This document shows positions 31,826 to 44,000 of a DNA stretch of 64,000 bases, one piece after another. Source of the DNA: Eublepharis macularius (taxonomy: Eukaryota > Chordata > Lepidosauria > Squamata > Eublepharidae). The position numbers were made by a program, and so were the translations under genes. Positions within the stretch are counted from its first letter, which is position 1. Every line of letters begins with the position of its first letter. The notes under the pieces are model-generated. The model was not told the DNA's origin and made no database searches. It was given only the letters and a program-made list of their open reading frames with translations. Location of the stretch: the NCBI RefSeq assembly GCF_028583425.1, contig NC_072791.1, forward strand, positions 46,609,229 through 46,673,228, given 5' to 3'.

Positions 31826-31880
31826 TAGGACTACTGAGGAAGGCCTCATGGCCAAAACACATTTGGTGACATATATATTA
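31826..31880 (+). ncRNA. Hammerhead-like relic
   Basis: CTGAGGA (31834-31840) fits the CUGANGA core. It is followed by a 4-bp stem (GGCC-TCAT-GGCC, with an A before it) and then AAAACAC where GAAAC is expected. The G of the GAAA core is lost. It is probably the relic of a PLE or retrozyme tail. Without readable flanks the identity is uncertain. Confidence 0.3.
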
Positions 31881-32044
31881 TGATGTGTATAACAGTATCT
31901 CGTCATTTGTAAGCTGTCTGTAATGTATGACATCCCTATTTGTTCAATATTTTTTACATAAGGGGAAAGTACTTAAGATCTCTCTCTCTCTCTTTTCTAT
32001 TCAGGCCACACAATAAATTCATATTCAAAACATGTAGAATACTT

Positions 32045-32250
32045 TCTAACACATTTTTATTCCTCCCTTCCTCCAAGGAGCCCAGGGTGAGTCTCCTCTA
32101 CATTTTATTCTCACAACAATCCTGTGTGGTAGGTTAGGCTGAGAAGGAGTATCTGGCCTAATATTACCCAATGAACTGTGGGCTAAGCAAGGTTTTAAAG
32201 GTGGGTTTCCCTCATCCCAGTTTTACACTCTAACTACAATAGTACCGCAG
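32045..32250 (-). mobile_element. CORE-SINE, diverged
   Basis: Antisense landmarks: ATTTTATTCTCACAACAATC, CTGTGTGGTAGGTTAGGCTG (CORE), and a decayed B-box and head toward 32250. An old copy. Confidence 0.6.
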
Positions 32251-33005
32251 CTATACATTTATTCAGTGCCATGTATTCAGCCTTAGGTAGGAGGAAGTTA
32301 CTCCCCCAAAGTAGTGTTCTTCCAATTTATGTAGCTACCTTGTTGGAATAAGAGCCACTTAAGTTGGAAGGAGGAGGAAAGCTTCAAACTAGCCAACAGA
32401 GAGCAATTCCGCCAAAAGGCTGATTTGCCAGGTGGACTCTATGGATTATACTTTTCTGAAGTCCCTTAATTCATGGCCCTGTAAATTAAGCCTGAATTAT
32501 TAAAACCAGTTTTTTATCCCTTGTTTCTCTGTACTTTGGCTTTATTTGACAAAGTCTACCCTGAGCTTTGCTACTATTGACCAGAAAATGGAACTTCTGG
32601 TCTAAACCAGGTTACTAGTAACTGTTCCAGATTCTTGCTTTCTGCTGAATTTCTCTACAAGTGACCAGTCTTGGATTCACTTGCTATGTTATCTGACTCA
32701 ATTCATCTTTGAATATGATTCTGCTTTAGGGTTTTCTCTGTCACTTTAATATCTATTATGCATATTGACCCTATAAAACATCTGAACATGTTAAGGTAAC
32801 ACCAGATTCAGCAAACGAAAGTTTGGAAGAGAGGGGGAGAGATTTCTGTACCTGACTTTTTGTCAGTGTTGCTGAGAACAGTATCATAAATATCAAATAA
32901 CGACAGAATAATAGCAGAGACACTAAGAAAAGTTAACTGGGAATCCTAATTCTACTGAGGTAAACAGCGCAGACAATGAGGAACATTGTAGCAACTAAAG
33001 TTTCT
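32251..33005. other. Unassigned non-coding sequence
   Basis: 32385-32465 (AATTCCGCCAAAAGGCTG, GGTGGACTCTATGGATTATA) may be a piece of the GTTGCCA repeat family. No gene otherwise. Confidence 0.35.
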
Positions 33006-33009
33006 CTTA

Positions 33010-33090
33010 CTTGTTGTTTGGAGTTTCCTGTAAACTGCTTTGGATTCCTTAGGGGGGAAAGCAGCATAGAAAAGCTCCAATAAATATAAA
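33010..33090 (+). mobile_element. L2/CR1-type LINE 3' tail
   Basis: TGTAAACTGCTTTGGATTCC followed by AAAGCAGCATAGAAAAGC and AATAAATATAAA is a plus-strand LINE-tail pattern (GTAAACCGCTTTG...GGCGGTATA). Confidence 0.5.
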
Positions 33091-33507
33091 CAAAATGATT
33101 TCCTGAATTCTGTAGATATGGTAGAGATGTCCTCATGAAGTTTCCAGGCTATAAAAATATCCCCTTGTTATTTTTAATAACAATATATGGAACCCAAAAG
33201 GGCTTGTAAGATAATTTTACATCAAAAATCGGTAAAATGTACTTTCATCCAGCATCCATCCAGCAACAGAGCTAATTTAACTTGTCAGACACAGGTATCT
33301 GAGAAGATATGTGAATGCCAGCTTGGGAAAATGAGGTCCACGTAGGGTGTCATTTTGAGAGAGGCCTGCATCTATTACCAAATGTTAAGACTTTAAAGCT
33401 TTTTAGGATGGCACCTAAGACACCACAGCTGTACTGCATTATAAAGGGGACCAGTGCAGTGGCAGTAATGCCAAGAACTACCACAGACCAAGATTTTCTC
33501 TGCTACC
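33091..33507. other. Unassigned non-coding sequence
   Basis: No gene or repeat recognised. Confidence 0.4.
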
Positions 33508-33610
33508 ACTAGGGTTACCAACTGCAAGAAAGGCCCAGAATTCTCCCAACTCCTGGAATTACAGCTGATCTTCAGACTACAAGAATTACTTCCCAGTAGG
33601 GTTGCCAGCT
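33508..33610. repeat. Fragments of the GTTGCCA repeat family
   Basis: TAGGGTTACCAACTGCAAG at 33508 and TAGGGTTGCCAGCTG at 33597 open two partial copies. Between them are TCCTGGAATTACAGCTGATC and CAGACTACAAGAATTAC. Confidence 0.45.
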
Positions 33611-34240
33611 GTAGTTGGCACCATGTAGGTACAAACTATTTGGTACTGTGCCAATGTACAACATAACTTCTAGCACAAACCCAGAAGTGAAGTCATTGTG
33701 ATGCTCTAGGATTGGGTGGATCCTAGACTGTTACTCTGATGCAAAGATACAACTTCTGGGTTCACACTGGAAGTGACACTGCCTGTTGGCACAATGCCAA
33801 ATCATTCATTCCATTTCCCAATACAACCCTGTCAAGTGCAGTGGGGAATGGGGGGGGGGGCAGGCCAGGAGGTCTCCCACTATAGCCAAAGACCTGGCCC
33901 CTCTAGTTCCCTTGGAGAAAATGGCAGCTTTAGGGCAGATTGTACAGTATCATGTTCCTACTGACCACCCTTCCAAGCACTGCTTCCAAATCTCAGGCCA
34001 CATTTGGCTACCCTAACCACCACCAAACAGACACAATTTAAAGTTGGATGAAACAAACCATATGATTTACCTCAGAACCCTGCCCCCCGATGACTCTGTC
34101 ATAGTACATAGTGGACATGTGCTAAGGCTGAAGTCAAGCCTATGGCTGGCACAACAGTAAAAATGTGCTGTATAAAACTCTGAGTATGATTAGGTATGAA
34201 TTAAATGGCTCCCAACTACAAACTTAAGGCCTACAGCATG
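33611..34240. other. Unassigned non-coding sequence
   Basis: Includes a G10 run near 33850. No gene or repeat recognised. Confidence 0.4.
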
Positions 34241-34378
34241 GGCCGGATTATATATGTTGGATAATGCACTTCCAATCCTCTTTATAGATCATTTGGAATG
34301 GATTTTTTCATGTGCAGAACAAAAAATCCACCTCAAAGTGCATTGAAAGTGCATTAACCAACATGTGCGGAATCAGCC
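34241..34378. mobile_element. Palindromic MITE, diverged copy of 10562-10711
   Basis: Shares TAATGCACTTCCAATCCTC, ATCATTTGGAATGGATTTTT, AAAAAATCCACCTCAAAGTG and GCATTGAAAGTGCATTAACC with the copy at 10562. The ends GGCC and GGCTGATTCC (reverse of the right end) are imperfect. The flanks ATG and ATA leave the target duplication unclear. Confidence 0.65.
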
Positions 34379-34680
34379 ATACACTCAATGTTGTAAGAAT
34401 CAACATTCATCACCTATGTAGTCTAAAATTATTTGTCCTATATATATTAAGCAAAAGAATAAGTTTTCATGTATTTGTTAAATGTTGCATATTTTATTCT
34501 GCTTCTTCTTCTGAGGACTTGAAATCTTAGTTAGCCCCATCCTGTTTGACTTCTGAAGCAGCACTGAGCAATGCCTATACTTCTACAGGTATGCCTTCAC
34601 AGGAATAAGGGCTAAAACTTTTTTTTTTAAATGCAGATTCTCAGGGTGAAAAATTTTGTGCTATACAGAATAAAGAGTAC
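34379..34680. other. Unassigned non-coding sequence
   Basis: No gene or repeat recognised. Confidence 0.4.
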
Positions 34681-34684
34681 TTAT

Positions 34685-34870
34685 AAACATAAGAACATAC
34701 AGAGCTGCCTTGGTACAGACCACATGACAATCTAACTATTTTAAATGTTTCCAGCTTTGCAGAGTCTTGAGCAAAGACGAGGGATGGAGTCTTTCCCAAT
34801 GTCTGCTGTTCTAAGACCTTTCAATACCAGAGACTGAACCTAGGATCTGCTGCATGCAAAGCATTGCTTG
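34685..34870 (-). mobile_element. tRNA-derived SINE
   Basis: Antisense: ACATAAGAACATACAGAGCT (3' end), TGCCTTGGTACAGACCA, TTCAATACCAGAGACTGAAC (B box) and GCTGCATGCAAAGCATTGCT (tRNA-like head). Diverged from 18675-19113 but in the same order. Confidence 0.6.
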
Positions 34871-35435
34871 GACCTCTTCCTCTTGTATCAACCTCCCCTA
34901 TAAGGTTAATTCAAAGGCCATTTGCTTTGCTGTAATTCTTTTCTTGGATCCCGATCCAGGTTGTCATGAGGACAACAATTAGTTAGTCACATGTTGGAGA
35001 TGGAAATCTCTTGTACTTTGCTTCTCATAATGTAGCTGTTCTGTCCCTAGCAGGATGGGCTGAGAATAAGCCAGTTCTTTGCACTGACCTAGAGGAAAAT
35101 GGAAGTAAATAGATTATTTCTTCACTACTCAGATTTTAAAGCAGCCCTGCATTACCTGTTACCCATGAGTGCAGCCCACCAGCAAGTATGGAGGAAGAAG
35201 TTCAGTAAGCATCGTATTTTTGCTGTCTCAGATTGGGGGTGGGGGTGGTCAAACACACATCAGGCCACAAAACATGACTGTATAGCTGTGTGCAGCTTGA
35301 CAGACACACAGGCCTGCCTGAAAGTAACATAATAGACTTCTCTGATTCTTCACATGACCTGCCTTGGAAAGTCCAAGAGCTTTGTCCAAAAACTATATTC
35401 CCTCTTACTCACCTAGTGAGGCATTGGAGGCCCTA
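34871..35435. other. Unassigned non-coding sequence
   Basis: No gene or repeat recognised. Confidence 0.4.
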
Positions 35436-35439
35436 GGTG

Positions 35440-35915
35440 CAATGATTGGAACTGCTGCTTGGAGAAACGTTTGCTCAAGCCCGTTAATTAGCACAGAAAC
35501 GGCGCCTGGGCTCCATTAGCCAGCCCATGTGGTAGGATCCCCTCCCCATCCACTAGCCTTTCCCCCTAATGAGAGCTGGAAGAGGGACACTCACAAAACA
35601 TTGCCTCAGAATAATATTCTGCTTTGTCCCTGCCGGTAACGAGAGCTGACAGGATCACTACGTCCATTTCTCTTCTAATTAGCACACTTCCAGCTCGGAC
35701 TGAGCCAGCAGCCAGAGAAAAGCGATCGGACAACCGTACCGAATCACAAACACAAAGAGGCCCATTCCCCATAATTAGGTGAGACAATCCCTCAGTCTTT
35801 TCTCGGCTGGAGCTTGCCCGTAAGACTCTCGCTGTTTTGGTAAGTCCCAGCAACACAAGTTACACGTCTCCCCAGGACACTAATAAGCCCCTAATTGTCT
35901 TCCGCTTCACACAGC
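35440..35915. promoter_or_regulatory. Candidate conserved non-coding element
   Basis: Repeat-free, unusually CpG-tolerant DNA with several homeodomain-like cores: CCGTTAATTAGCAC (35482), CTCCATTAGCC, TTCTAATTAGCACAC (35672), CCATAATTAGGTG (35769) and CCCCTAATTGTC (35890). CpG-containing words such as AAGCGATCGGAC and ACCGTACCGAATCAC survive between them, which suggests constraint. Two related TAATTAGCAC words about 190 bp apart are notable. A 96-codon antisense frame here (35566-35856) is probably chance. Confidence 0.45.
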
Positions 35916-36678
35916 TCTTTCCATAGGTCTGACTTCGGGGGAAATTCTCCTAACAAGCAATGCAAGTGCTGCCTGCCACACAAACAGCAGTAAGAGCTGC
36001 CACAGACTAAAAGGGGGGAAGTGGACAGGCAGTGAGAAAACGATTAAGGCCTAGTTGCTCCAAGGACGAAAGGGAAGGATGCCAGAAAACCTGACATCAG
36101 TTAGTAATTTGCCAGGGACAAAGTTTGTCCTTAACCCTGCCTATTCTTCCTCCAGTAGGCAACCATAAGCCTACATTCCTGAGCTTCTCTGCTTTTCTTC
36201 TCTCCCTCTTCTTCATTACTGCCAATCAGCGTACTCTGTAAGATTCCATATTTTTGCACACTGAAAACTTCGGCCCATTTTCAGGAAGACATGCTCCCTT
36301 GAACAAATATTTGCCAAATTATCAGCTTCTGCAGTGATTCTAGAATTATGCAGGCACAAAAATTCGGCACTGGGCATATTTGCATACATTTATTTAATTT
36401 GTATGTACCACACCATTGCATGATATTAAGTGTGCAGTTTCCCTTTATTAGAAGATTGAGGAATAAAAAACTTCCCAACTAGTTCATGAGTCCAATTTGA
36501 GTCGTGGCAAAAATCAAGGGAGGAGAGCAAGTCTATAAAGGCAGAGACATGGACTGAGAACTATGGAATTATTATAATTGTACAAGAATTCTTGCACAAG
36601 TACTTGGGTTTTCAAATGTGAGCACCAGTACACCAGATGGCAATTTGTTTCCAAGTTTTTCCTCTACCAACATAAAGT
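35916..36678. other. Unassigned non-coding sequence
   Basis: Repeat-poor. The left part may extend the conserved element. No gene seen. Confidence 0.4.
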
Positions 36679-36930
36679 TACCATCCTCAAGGAAGGATCT
36701 AGAATTATCCTGAAATTACAAAGGATCTCCCGACTACAGAGATGAGTTTCCCTGTAGGAAATAGCATCTCTGGAGGGCAGAATCTACGGCATAATGTAGT
36801 CTTGGATAAATGGAATCCCTAGAGTGACATAACATCCTTGCTGAGACCCCTCCCTTCCTCAGACTCCACCAGTCCTAGGCACTGTCCTCAAATCTCTAGG
36901 AATTTCCCAAGCCAGACTTGGCAATCCTGT
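36679..36930 (-). repeat. GTTGCCA-family dispersed repeat
   Basis: Antisense copy: TTACCATCCTCAAGGAAGG, GGATCTCCCGACTACAGAGA, GAATCTACGGCATAATGTAG, CTCCACCAGTCCTAGGC, TAGGAATTTCCCAAGCCAG and TTGGCAATCCTG at the right end. Confidence 0.6.
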
Positions 36931-37569
36931 GCAGCTATGCTAAACTTTCTAGATTCCTTGCCACATGCCATATTTTGCTTTCTATAGTTCAATTACAATT
37001 TGGCATGTTTCAAATCTTCTGTCCTTAACTTCACAACATGAACACTGGAAAGAATAGCTTTTAACACAATCTCAGTAGAGGCTAATTTTCAACTGACATC
37101 AGTTTAACTGAGGGGTCAGGGAGTAGAAGGGAATATACTGAACTGGGTAGCTGGAGAGATGGACTTTTCCTTCCAATCTTTTGCTACTCTTACACAGTAT
37201 TGTTAATAATGGGTCTGGAAACACAGCTTGATCTCTCCAGCAAGGCAGGCTCATATAACCAAGGAGTCAATATTTTCAATCAGGAAATTGAAGAGTGGAT
37301 GACCTTGCCATAACGTAAGGGTTATAGGGGAAGATAGAGGCTACCTTTTAAAAGAATCTCCAAACCATTTGCCACTATTTTAAACCAGTTTGCAAAGTGC
37401 TCTCCTGAGCCAACATTGATAGGGTTGTTGGTACCCACATATTTTTGAAAGGTTCTTGACAGAAAAACTGAGCAAACAAGGAGCAAAGAAATGAGGCAAG
37501 TAGGAAGAACTAAAGAGGGGCTCTCAACTTGTTTAAGCCTAGGGGTTTCTAAGCCCAGAAACATCAGAA
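36931..37569. other. Unassigned non-coding sequence
   Basis: No gene or repeat recognised. The 80-codon antisense frame at 37322-37564 lacks motifs. Confidence 0.4.
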
Positions 37570-37862
37570 AACACTAAAACTTTGAAATTTGTTCTTGAGG
37601 GAGATCAGTCTGTCTCCCTCTGTCATTGTCTTCTGCCAGCAGGTGAAGAATTTTTGGTTTCTTTCGGCATACCCCCAGTAAAGTCTTATTGGCCCTCATC
37701 CCTGGTTGTATTTGTATGCCTATTTGTTTTATTGTATTGTTAAATATGTATTTTAAATATTGTTTTACTGTTTTAAATGTTCTAATGTCTTATATTCACC
37801 ACTTTGGGGACCCTATTGGGGTGGGAAAGTTGCATATAAATTTTTTAATTAAAAATAAAACA
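37570..37862 (+). mobile_element. L2/CR1-type LINE 3' end
   Basis: GTTTTATTGTATTGTTAAAT, ATTGTTTTACTGTTTTAAAT, CACCACTTTGGGGACCCTAT and TTGCATATAAATTTTTT form a plus-strand LINE 3' UTR and tail. No coding part is visible. Confidence 0.6.
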
Positions 37863-38250
37863 AAAAACAGCATCTATGACAAAGCCAAGGGCACATGGCT
37901 GTGCTATGCCTCACTGTGATATGCTTAGCACTGTCAGCCAGCTGGCAGGGTGTGAGCTGAGGGTCCAGTTTTTTCCTGCCCCAATCAAGACCCTTTAAAT
38001 TTTATCCCCAAGACCCAAGGAGTAAGGAGTTATTAGGAGACGCATCAGCAGGCACCACAATGGGGATTGCTATAATAAAATATGGATAAAACTGGTAAAA
38101 ATTGTGAAGTTATTTATACAACATTAACTGAATGGTATAAAAATATCCAAAATGCTAAACTAATTGGCAGTTTAGAAGAATGGATTGATAGAAGGCTATA
38201 TAAAATACCTATAGTGCACTTTGACAAGTTGGTGTTTCAAGCTGCAATCC
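37863..38250. other. Unassigned non-coding sequence
   Basis: No gene. The 63-codon frame at 38082 starting MDKTGKNCEVIYTTL could be an eroded L1-like fragment, but I cannot confirm it. Confidence 0.3.
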
Positions 38251-38330
38251 CTATGTGCAGCTACCTGGAGTAAACCCCATTGAACACAGTGAGCTGACAT
38301 AAACATGCACAGGATTATACAATGAAGGAT
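38250..38330. repeat. Short dispersed repeat (TGCAATCC...CAGTG family)
   Basis: GCTGCAATCCCTATGTGCAG, GAGTAAACCCCATTGAACAC and ACATAAACATGCACAGGATT match a short element common in squamates. Similar pieces are at 20110-20170, 42100-42265 and 56880-56950. Confidence 0.45.
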
Positions 38331-38399
38331 TTAAACTACAATGTACTGAAGTGGATATTACAATTAACACCAGGTTGATAATCTGAGGGAAAAACATGT

Positions 38400-38788
38400 T
38401 CTGTGACTATGGGAGAGGGAGGTCCGCTGGTGGAACTCTCTGTCTGAGACTAGGGCCTGGCGGGATTTATCATCTTTCCACCAGGCCTGCAAGATGGAGA
38501 TGTTTTGTCAGGCATTTGGAGGGGGCTAGGCTGTCCTCTTGCTGGCCATACCACTGAACACCGTCCACCACCCATGCAGGAGCTCATAAAGTGTGACACA
38601 TACTTATATCAACCATCTGAGAAATTTTATTGCACATGGATAATGTTTTTAAATGTTTATTTATAACATTTTTATTGTTTTAAACTGTATGTTATCAATT
38701 GTATGTTGTTACACCGCCCTGAGCCTGTCCGATTGGGAGGGCGATCTAGAAATGTAATAAATAAATAAATAAATAAATAAATAAAATT
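38400..38788 (+). mobile_element. CR1/L2-type LINE 3' end with (TAAA)n tail
   Basis: Eroded C-terminal coding text (GGAACTCTCTGTCTGAGACT; TGTCAGGCATTTGGAGGGGG) is followed by the 3' UTR with ACACCGCCCTGAGCCTGTCC, GGGAGGGCGATCTAGAAATG and a TAAA microsatellite (about 38752-38784). Classic for this LINE group. Confidence 0.75.
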
Positions 38789-40889
38789 CTTTTTGTCTTA
38801 AAAGCAAGCCTGTACTTCTCTTTTCCCTGATCCTTGACAACTTTGGAGAATGCTGGAGAAAAGTGGCAAGATAAGTCATGATTGTTTAAATATATTAAAT
38901 TCACTCTCTGTGTTGTGCTTTCCTTTTGCAAGGTGTCTGTTACAAAGGCAGCAAGGGAGTGCAGGAGTATTACTCACCAGGGAGCTATGGGACAGAAGTC
39001 AGCAGACAGGTCAGAGGTCAGTAACTTCTATAAGTCATCAAGCCACCCCTTCTTCATTCTGTGTGAAACTTAGCTGAATGGAGTCCACTGCTCTGAACAT
39101 AGTGTCAGAGTGAATGTTTCAGTCATGAGCATCCTTTCTGTTCAGAAACAGGCAAACTAGTTACATTTGACCCAGCGATTTCACTTTCTCTGGAATTTTG
39201 CAAGGCTACGTTTTTCTCAACAGCCTAAATCAAAATGGGTCTCGCTGATTCACAGAGGACAATTTTGTGAACCTTGCTGTAGAAAACAGAAGTCTTAGGA
39301 TGGTTGGGGGGGGCGGACCTGAATGCACATAAATGCTTGGGGTAATACCCTGTAAAAATGTGTTCCATATGACATTTTTTTTTTATCTTGGATAGTGGTT
39401 CTTTTCATTTACTTGCCACATGCCCACCTTAAGGTGTTTAGGTGCTTATCCTGCCGCTAGCATTACAGCCTGGCCAGGCAATTCCTTTTGCATAAACTGG
39501 CATGTCACACAATCCACACAATTTGTGGTCACCCACATCGCTCCAAGATGGTATCTGTTCATGAAAGGCCATAGCTATCATGGGGCTATGATGCCTGTAG
39601 CTACTCTACCTATATGGAAGGGCACTTGCTCATTTGCATGGCACCTCCACACAATTCTAGCTAGCTCACAAATGCAGTAGCAGCCAGTGCTCCTAAAGCC
39701 AATTATGAGGCATCTGTCAAATACATGAACTGGGCCAAGCGAGTTGCTTGCTTAATTTTAGACTGCCAACAGTGTAACAAGTCCAACAGAAAACTCTTAA
39801 AAGTCAAAGTACATGTTTCTTACTCATTCACTCACTTCAGTTTATAATCCCATTATGTTATGAAGCTCTAAGGTGTGGATCAGATAGCAATCCAAATAAG
39901 AAGGGAAGGCTCTTACACCACATCCAGGAGACAAGCCAGCCCTGTGAATCTCTATGGAAAGGATTTTCCTAACAGAAGAGCAGAAAGCAAGACTACCTTT
40001 CCTTGTCATTCTTTGATTCATATGGATTGCAAACAAACATGGGTAAAGGAAGCAGTCTTAGAGGCAATTAAGGTAGTTGAGGGCTATATTGGGATATCCC
40101 AGGTGGGGCTCAGAGGACTACAGGAAACCAGTAGTAACTGTAGAGTGCTATTACAATGTGCCTCATATTGTTAGTCTTGAATTTGAAGAATTAGTTTTCT
40201 CACCAGAAAAGTGGTGTGAGCAGCCATCATTCGAAGACTACAATATTGTGCCTACTAGAAAATGTGATTAAGATTTGATGTCATATTTAGCACTTTCTCA
40301 TTTCCTGTTGTAATACTTCAAAGGAGGGCATTCCAAACCATGTCATCTAGCTGAACATCTGTGAAGATGTAAAGTTTAACGCTAGCAAACACAAGAGTCA
40401 TCAAGTTGCTAGCTACCTTTACTCTCAAATCTTGTCTGGATACGGCATGTCTTATTCATTATTACTTACCTGCTTCCAAGTCTCAGACTCTTGCTAGATG
40501 TCTTCAAGTCCACCAAGGTGAGATGAGAAAACAGCATCAAAAAGTGCATAGCCTCAAATTCTTCATATATCTTGCGAAACATTATATACTTATGTAAGGA
40601 TAACAAATTTCTATGACACAGGCCCCAAGGAAATAACTTCTACTTTGGGACCATTCTGATAGGAAAAGAAAACCACAAAAAGATGACTTAAAAAGTACAC
40701 CAGGCTCTGTGTTTGATTCATATGGATTGCAATAAAAACCTTGTTGTGTTCCCTGAAACTAAGGGATGCTGAAAGACTTAATAGCATCAACAGGATACAC
40801 TTGAATGTAATACATTTTTCTTGTTGAAGGTCTCCTATTCTCCAAGCTTGTTAAGGTATGGAAATACACAGCTAAGGCATTCAATTAAC
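38789..40889. other. Mostly unique non-coding sequence
   Basis: 2.1 kb with no recognised repeat except homopolymers (T9 near 39375, G8 near 39305). Overlapping frames of 60-99 codons lack motifs. Confidence 0.4.
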
Positions 40890-41065
40890 TTATCCTTTCG
40901 TGACACTGTTCAGCTATGATTACTGCATAATATTTAAAATCACATTAGATTGAATTAATTGCTAATTAAAAACAGGTATTTCTGCCTTATTGTGTTATTA
41001 CAAAGCTAATTTTTTATTGCGAGCCACTGGAGAAGAAGTCATCCTGAAGGAAGAGAATTCTTTGT
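40890..41065. promoter_or_regulatory. Candidate conserved non-coding element
   Basis: AT-rich but high-complexity, with ATTGAATTAATTGCTAATTA (three overlapping homeodomain cores, 40948-40967), TATCCTTTCGTGACACTG and TTATTGCGAGCCACTGG. It lies at the start of about 4.5 kb of repeat-poor DNA. Confidence 0.4.
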
Positions 41066-44000
41066 GCATTTATCTGAAGATGTCCACCATCAGTTGAGCT
41101 TAAAAAAAATACATTGTTATGAGGAACAATGACAAAAGTTACAATCAAATACCAACTACACTCTGTCTAAATGTGTGAAAGCAAAGTAATTTAAGTATAA
41201 TAAAAAAGAGTTCACTTTGTCATCTTAGTTATCATTTGGGGAGCTGACAGAACAGAAGCTTGAGGCTGTGAGCTAAATTTCACAAATCTTATAGAGAATA
41301 TTAAGCGTTGTCATTTTAAAGGGAACAGAGCTTAAGTTTGGTATTATGATAAGATTTCTTTTCTATAATTTTGTGTAGGTACGTCTAAAGATGAAGCTTT
41401 TCTATGGTACAAATAGAATGTCTTAATTCCAGCACTTGTAAATAATGTGTTTAATTTAGCTCATACTAGTTCAGTCTCATTAACTATCTACAATAAGGAT
41501 TCTTGTAAATTTCATTGATAGCAAAGTGATTAATGTTTGAAAGCTGAGCATTTCAGAGATATCAGAAAACACAATCCTAATAAACTGTTTCTCTCAGAGA
41601 AAAAAAGACATCATGATTCTGTATGCACTTTTGCCTAAACAAAGAACAACTAACTTGGATCTGCTGGTAATTTCTGTACATTGAAGGGATTTCCATTAGC
41701 AGAGTAGGGCTTCTTTGCCTTCATTCTTCTGCTGCAACTCAAAATGACCATAGAAATGTTTCTCCTGGGGGACAGGAGATCCCCCAGGAACAGCATGAGA
41801 AGTGAGTTGACTGTGGCAGAAGGAATTAGCAAAAAATGTCCCTATTTTGTTCATGAAAATCCTCTGGTGCATTCAGGCCACTTGCCCTTCTGTCTTACTT
41901 CCATACTTTCTATTCTTTCCATCTTTAAATGAAAAGTAAAAAACATACTGTATACATAATACAGATTTTTGTATTGTCTCTCATATGTATCACAAAGCAG
42001 ACAGACATTAGGGAATATATTTTGTTCAAAACAGTTATCAACATTCAATAATTTAGAAATTTACAAATAGGATTTAGATTTCACTGAAGTATATGCATAG
42101 TTATTTGGAAATAAATCCCACTGAACTCAGAGAAATTATTTCTTAGTTAACATGAATAGGCACAGATTGCAAGACTCATTCCCATCATATGTACTAAGAA
42201 GGAAGCCTCAGCAAATTCAGTAGGACTTCTGTCTAGGTAAACATACACAGGATTAAACTGACAGTTAAAAGCTGGTAATAAAATACAAATAAGAGTTTCT
42301 TTCTTTTTAGTGACATCATACTTTCCACATTTTACAAGACTGTTTGTGAAAAATGCATATTGCTTCACCTTTATTTATTATGTGACTACTAATCCAGAAT
42401 ATATTATCATTCAGGGTAATGCAAATTATACTATCTTACAAGGCTAACACACCTAGAGATGAAAAATAAAAAATATATAAATAGAGGATAAAAGTCCAGG
42501 ACATTTGTTTTTCGAAATACAGAAGAGTAGCAACTAATCAAATTTGGGATTCATGACTGGGCTGATATGTGGACTTCCAAGTGTTGCGTAAAGTTTTCAG
42601 TTTCACAAGCTCATAATGCATTTCAAGATCCTTCAAAATGCAAACACATGATGCAGCGAAAGTGAAAACACTTTACTATCCTGTTTGGATAGTAAAGACA
42701 AGAAAGTTAAAGCAAAAAACTTATAATACGTCCTGTTAAAATCAATGGGACTGAAACGTTTGTAACAGGCTGTATTACAGTCACATTTTGGGGGGATTCA
42801 TTTGCCTTATATTGCAAACAAAATACATTTGAATATGTTTAAACAGAAATATAAACATTAAACAGCCACACACATAAAAACCCTCATCCACATTTCATCT
42901 GCCCAACTGTTCCTCCTGCTTTCAATTTTTGCTTGCTTTCAGTCTTACTCCTACGTCAGCTAAGATCTTTTCACATTTAACTTCCAGTCTTCTAAAAATC
43001 TGACCATGTGAAAAACTTCATCTGCTTCAATATGGCAAAGACCTGGCTGAACTACTTGTGCTTAATAAAATAGAAGGCCCCCGCTATACTAAGGCTGACA
43101 AATATATAAAGATTTAAGGTAGAAACAAATAATTTAGCAAATATAAAAGTCTGCTCTACCACAGCGATTTTTCACCTACGTGTTGAACAAAGTGAGTAAA
43201 ATTCACTGAAATCTGTGCGTGTGTCAAAGACAGACTGAGAAAGGTTCAGCCCCCAAACCTATATTTAAATACTTTTTTCTGAACCAGAGCAAAATGGTAT
43301 CTTAATAGTTTTTACAGGCCACAATTAAACAAAAGTCAAGCTCTTATGTTTGAATATATTACAATGGGAATGATTTAAGCATACATGCAACGGTCCCATT
43401 AAATTAATGGGACTTAAAGGTGCTTGTGACTGGCTGGTCTGTAATTATAACCTATTTCTAGAGAAAAGAATCTGAAAGCAAAGTCCTGCTGTGTTTCTTG
43501 TGAATAAGCAACTGTAAGTGTCCCCCTCTCTGCAAGGTGAAACAAGCTACATACATCATCATTGTTCTCTAAGTCTTGCCAGAGAAGTCACTTTTGCTGA
43601 ATTTTGTTTTCTGGAGTTGTAAAAATAATATAAAGGAAATCTGTAAATTCAGTTCTGGGAAGTTTTGAATTTCAGCTTGTCTTACTTCTTCCACTGACTC
43701 AGCTAGATACTGATACCAAACTGGATTTACACTGGACAAACTGATAAAGCTGAGTGTACAGCACAGGTGTCTATTTTACAAGATTATTTTACATTCATGA
43801 TGTGAAGCAAGACACCTTCCAGTTCTACATCCCACCTAAAATACTATGGCACTCAAGGTCTACATAGAAGTAAAGTTCAGGGTTGATGTGTGGCTCCCTA
43901 TGCCAACTAGTTTCTGAAGCAATGATAGCCACAAGACAAAAAGAATGGTAACATATGTCCTTTCTGTGATGTTTGCGGCTAATAAGAATTTACACACAAT

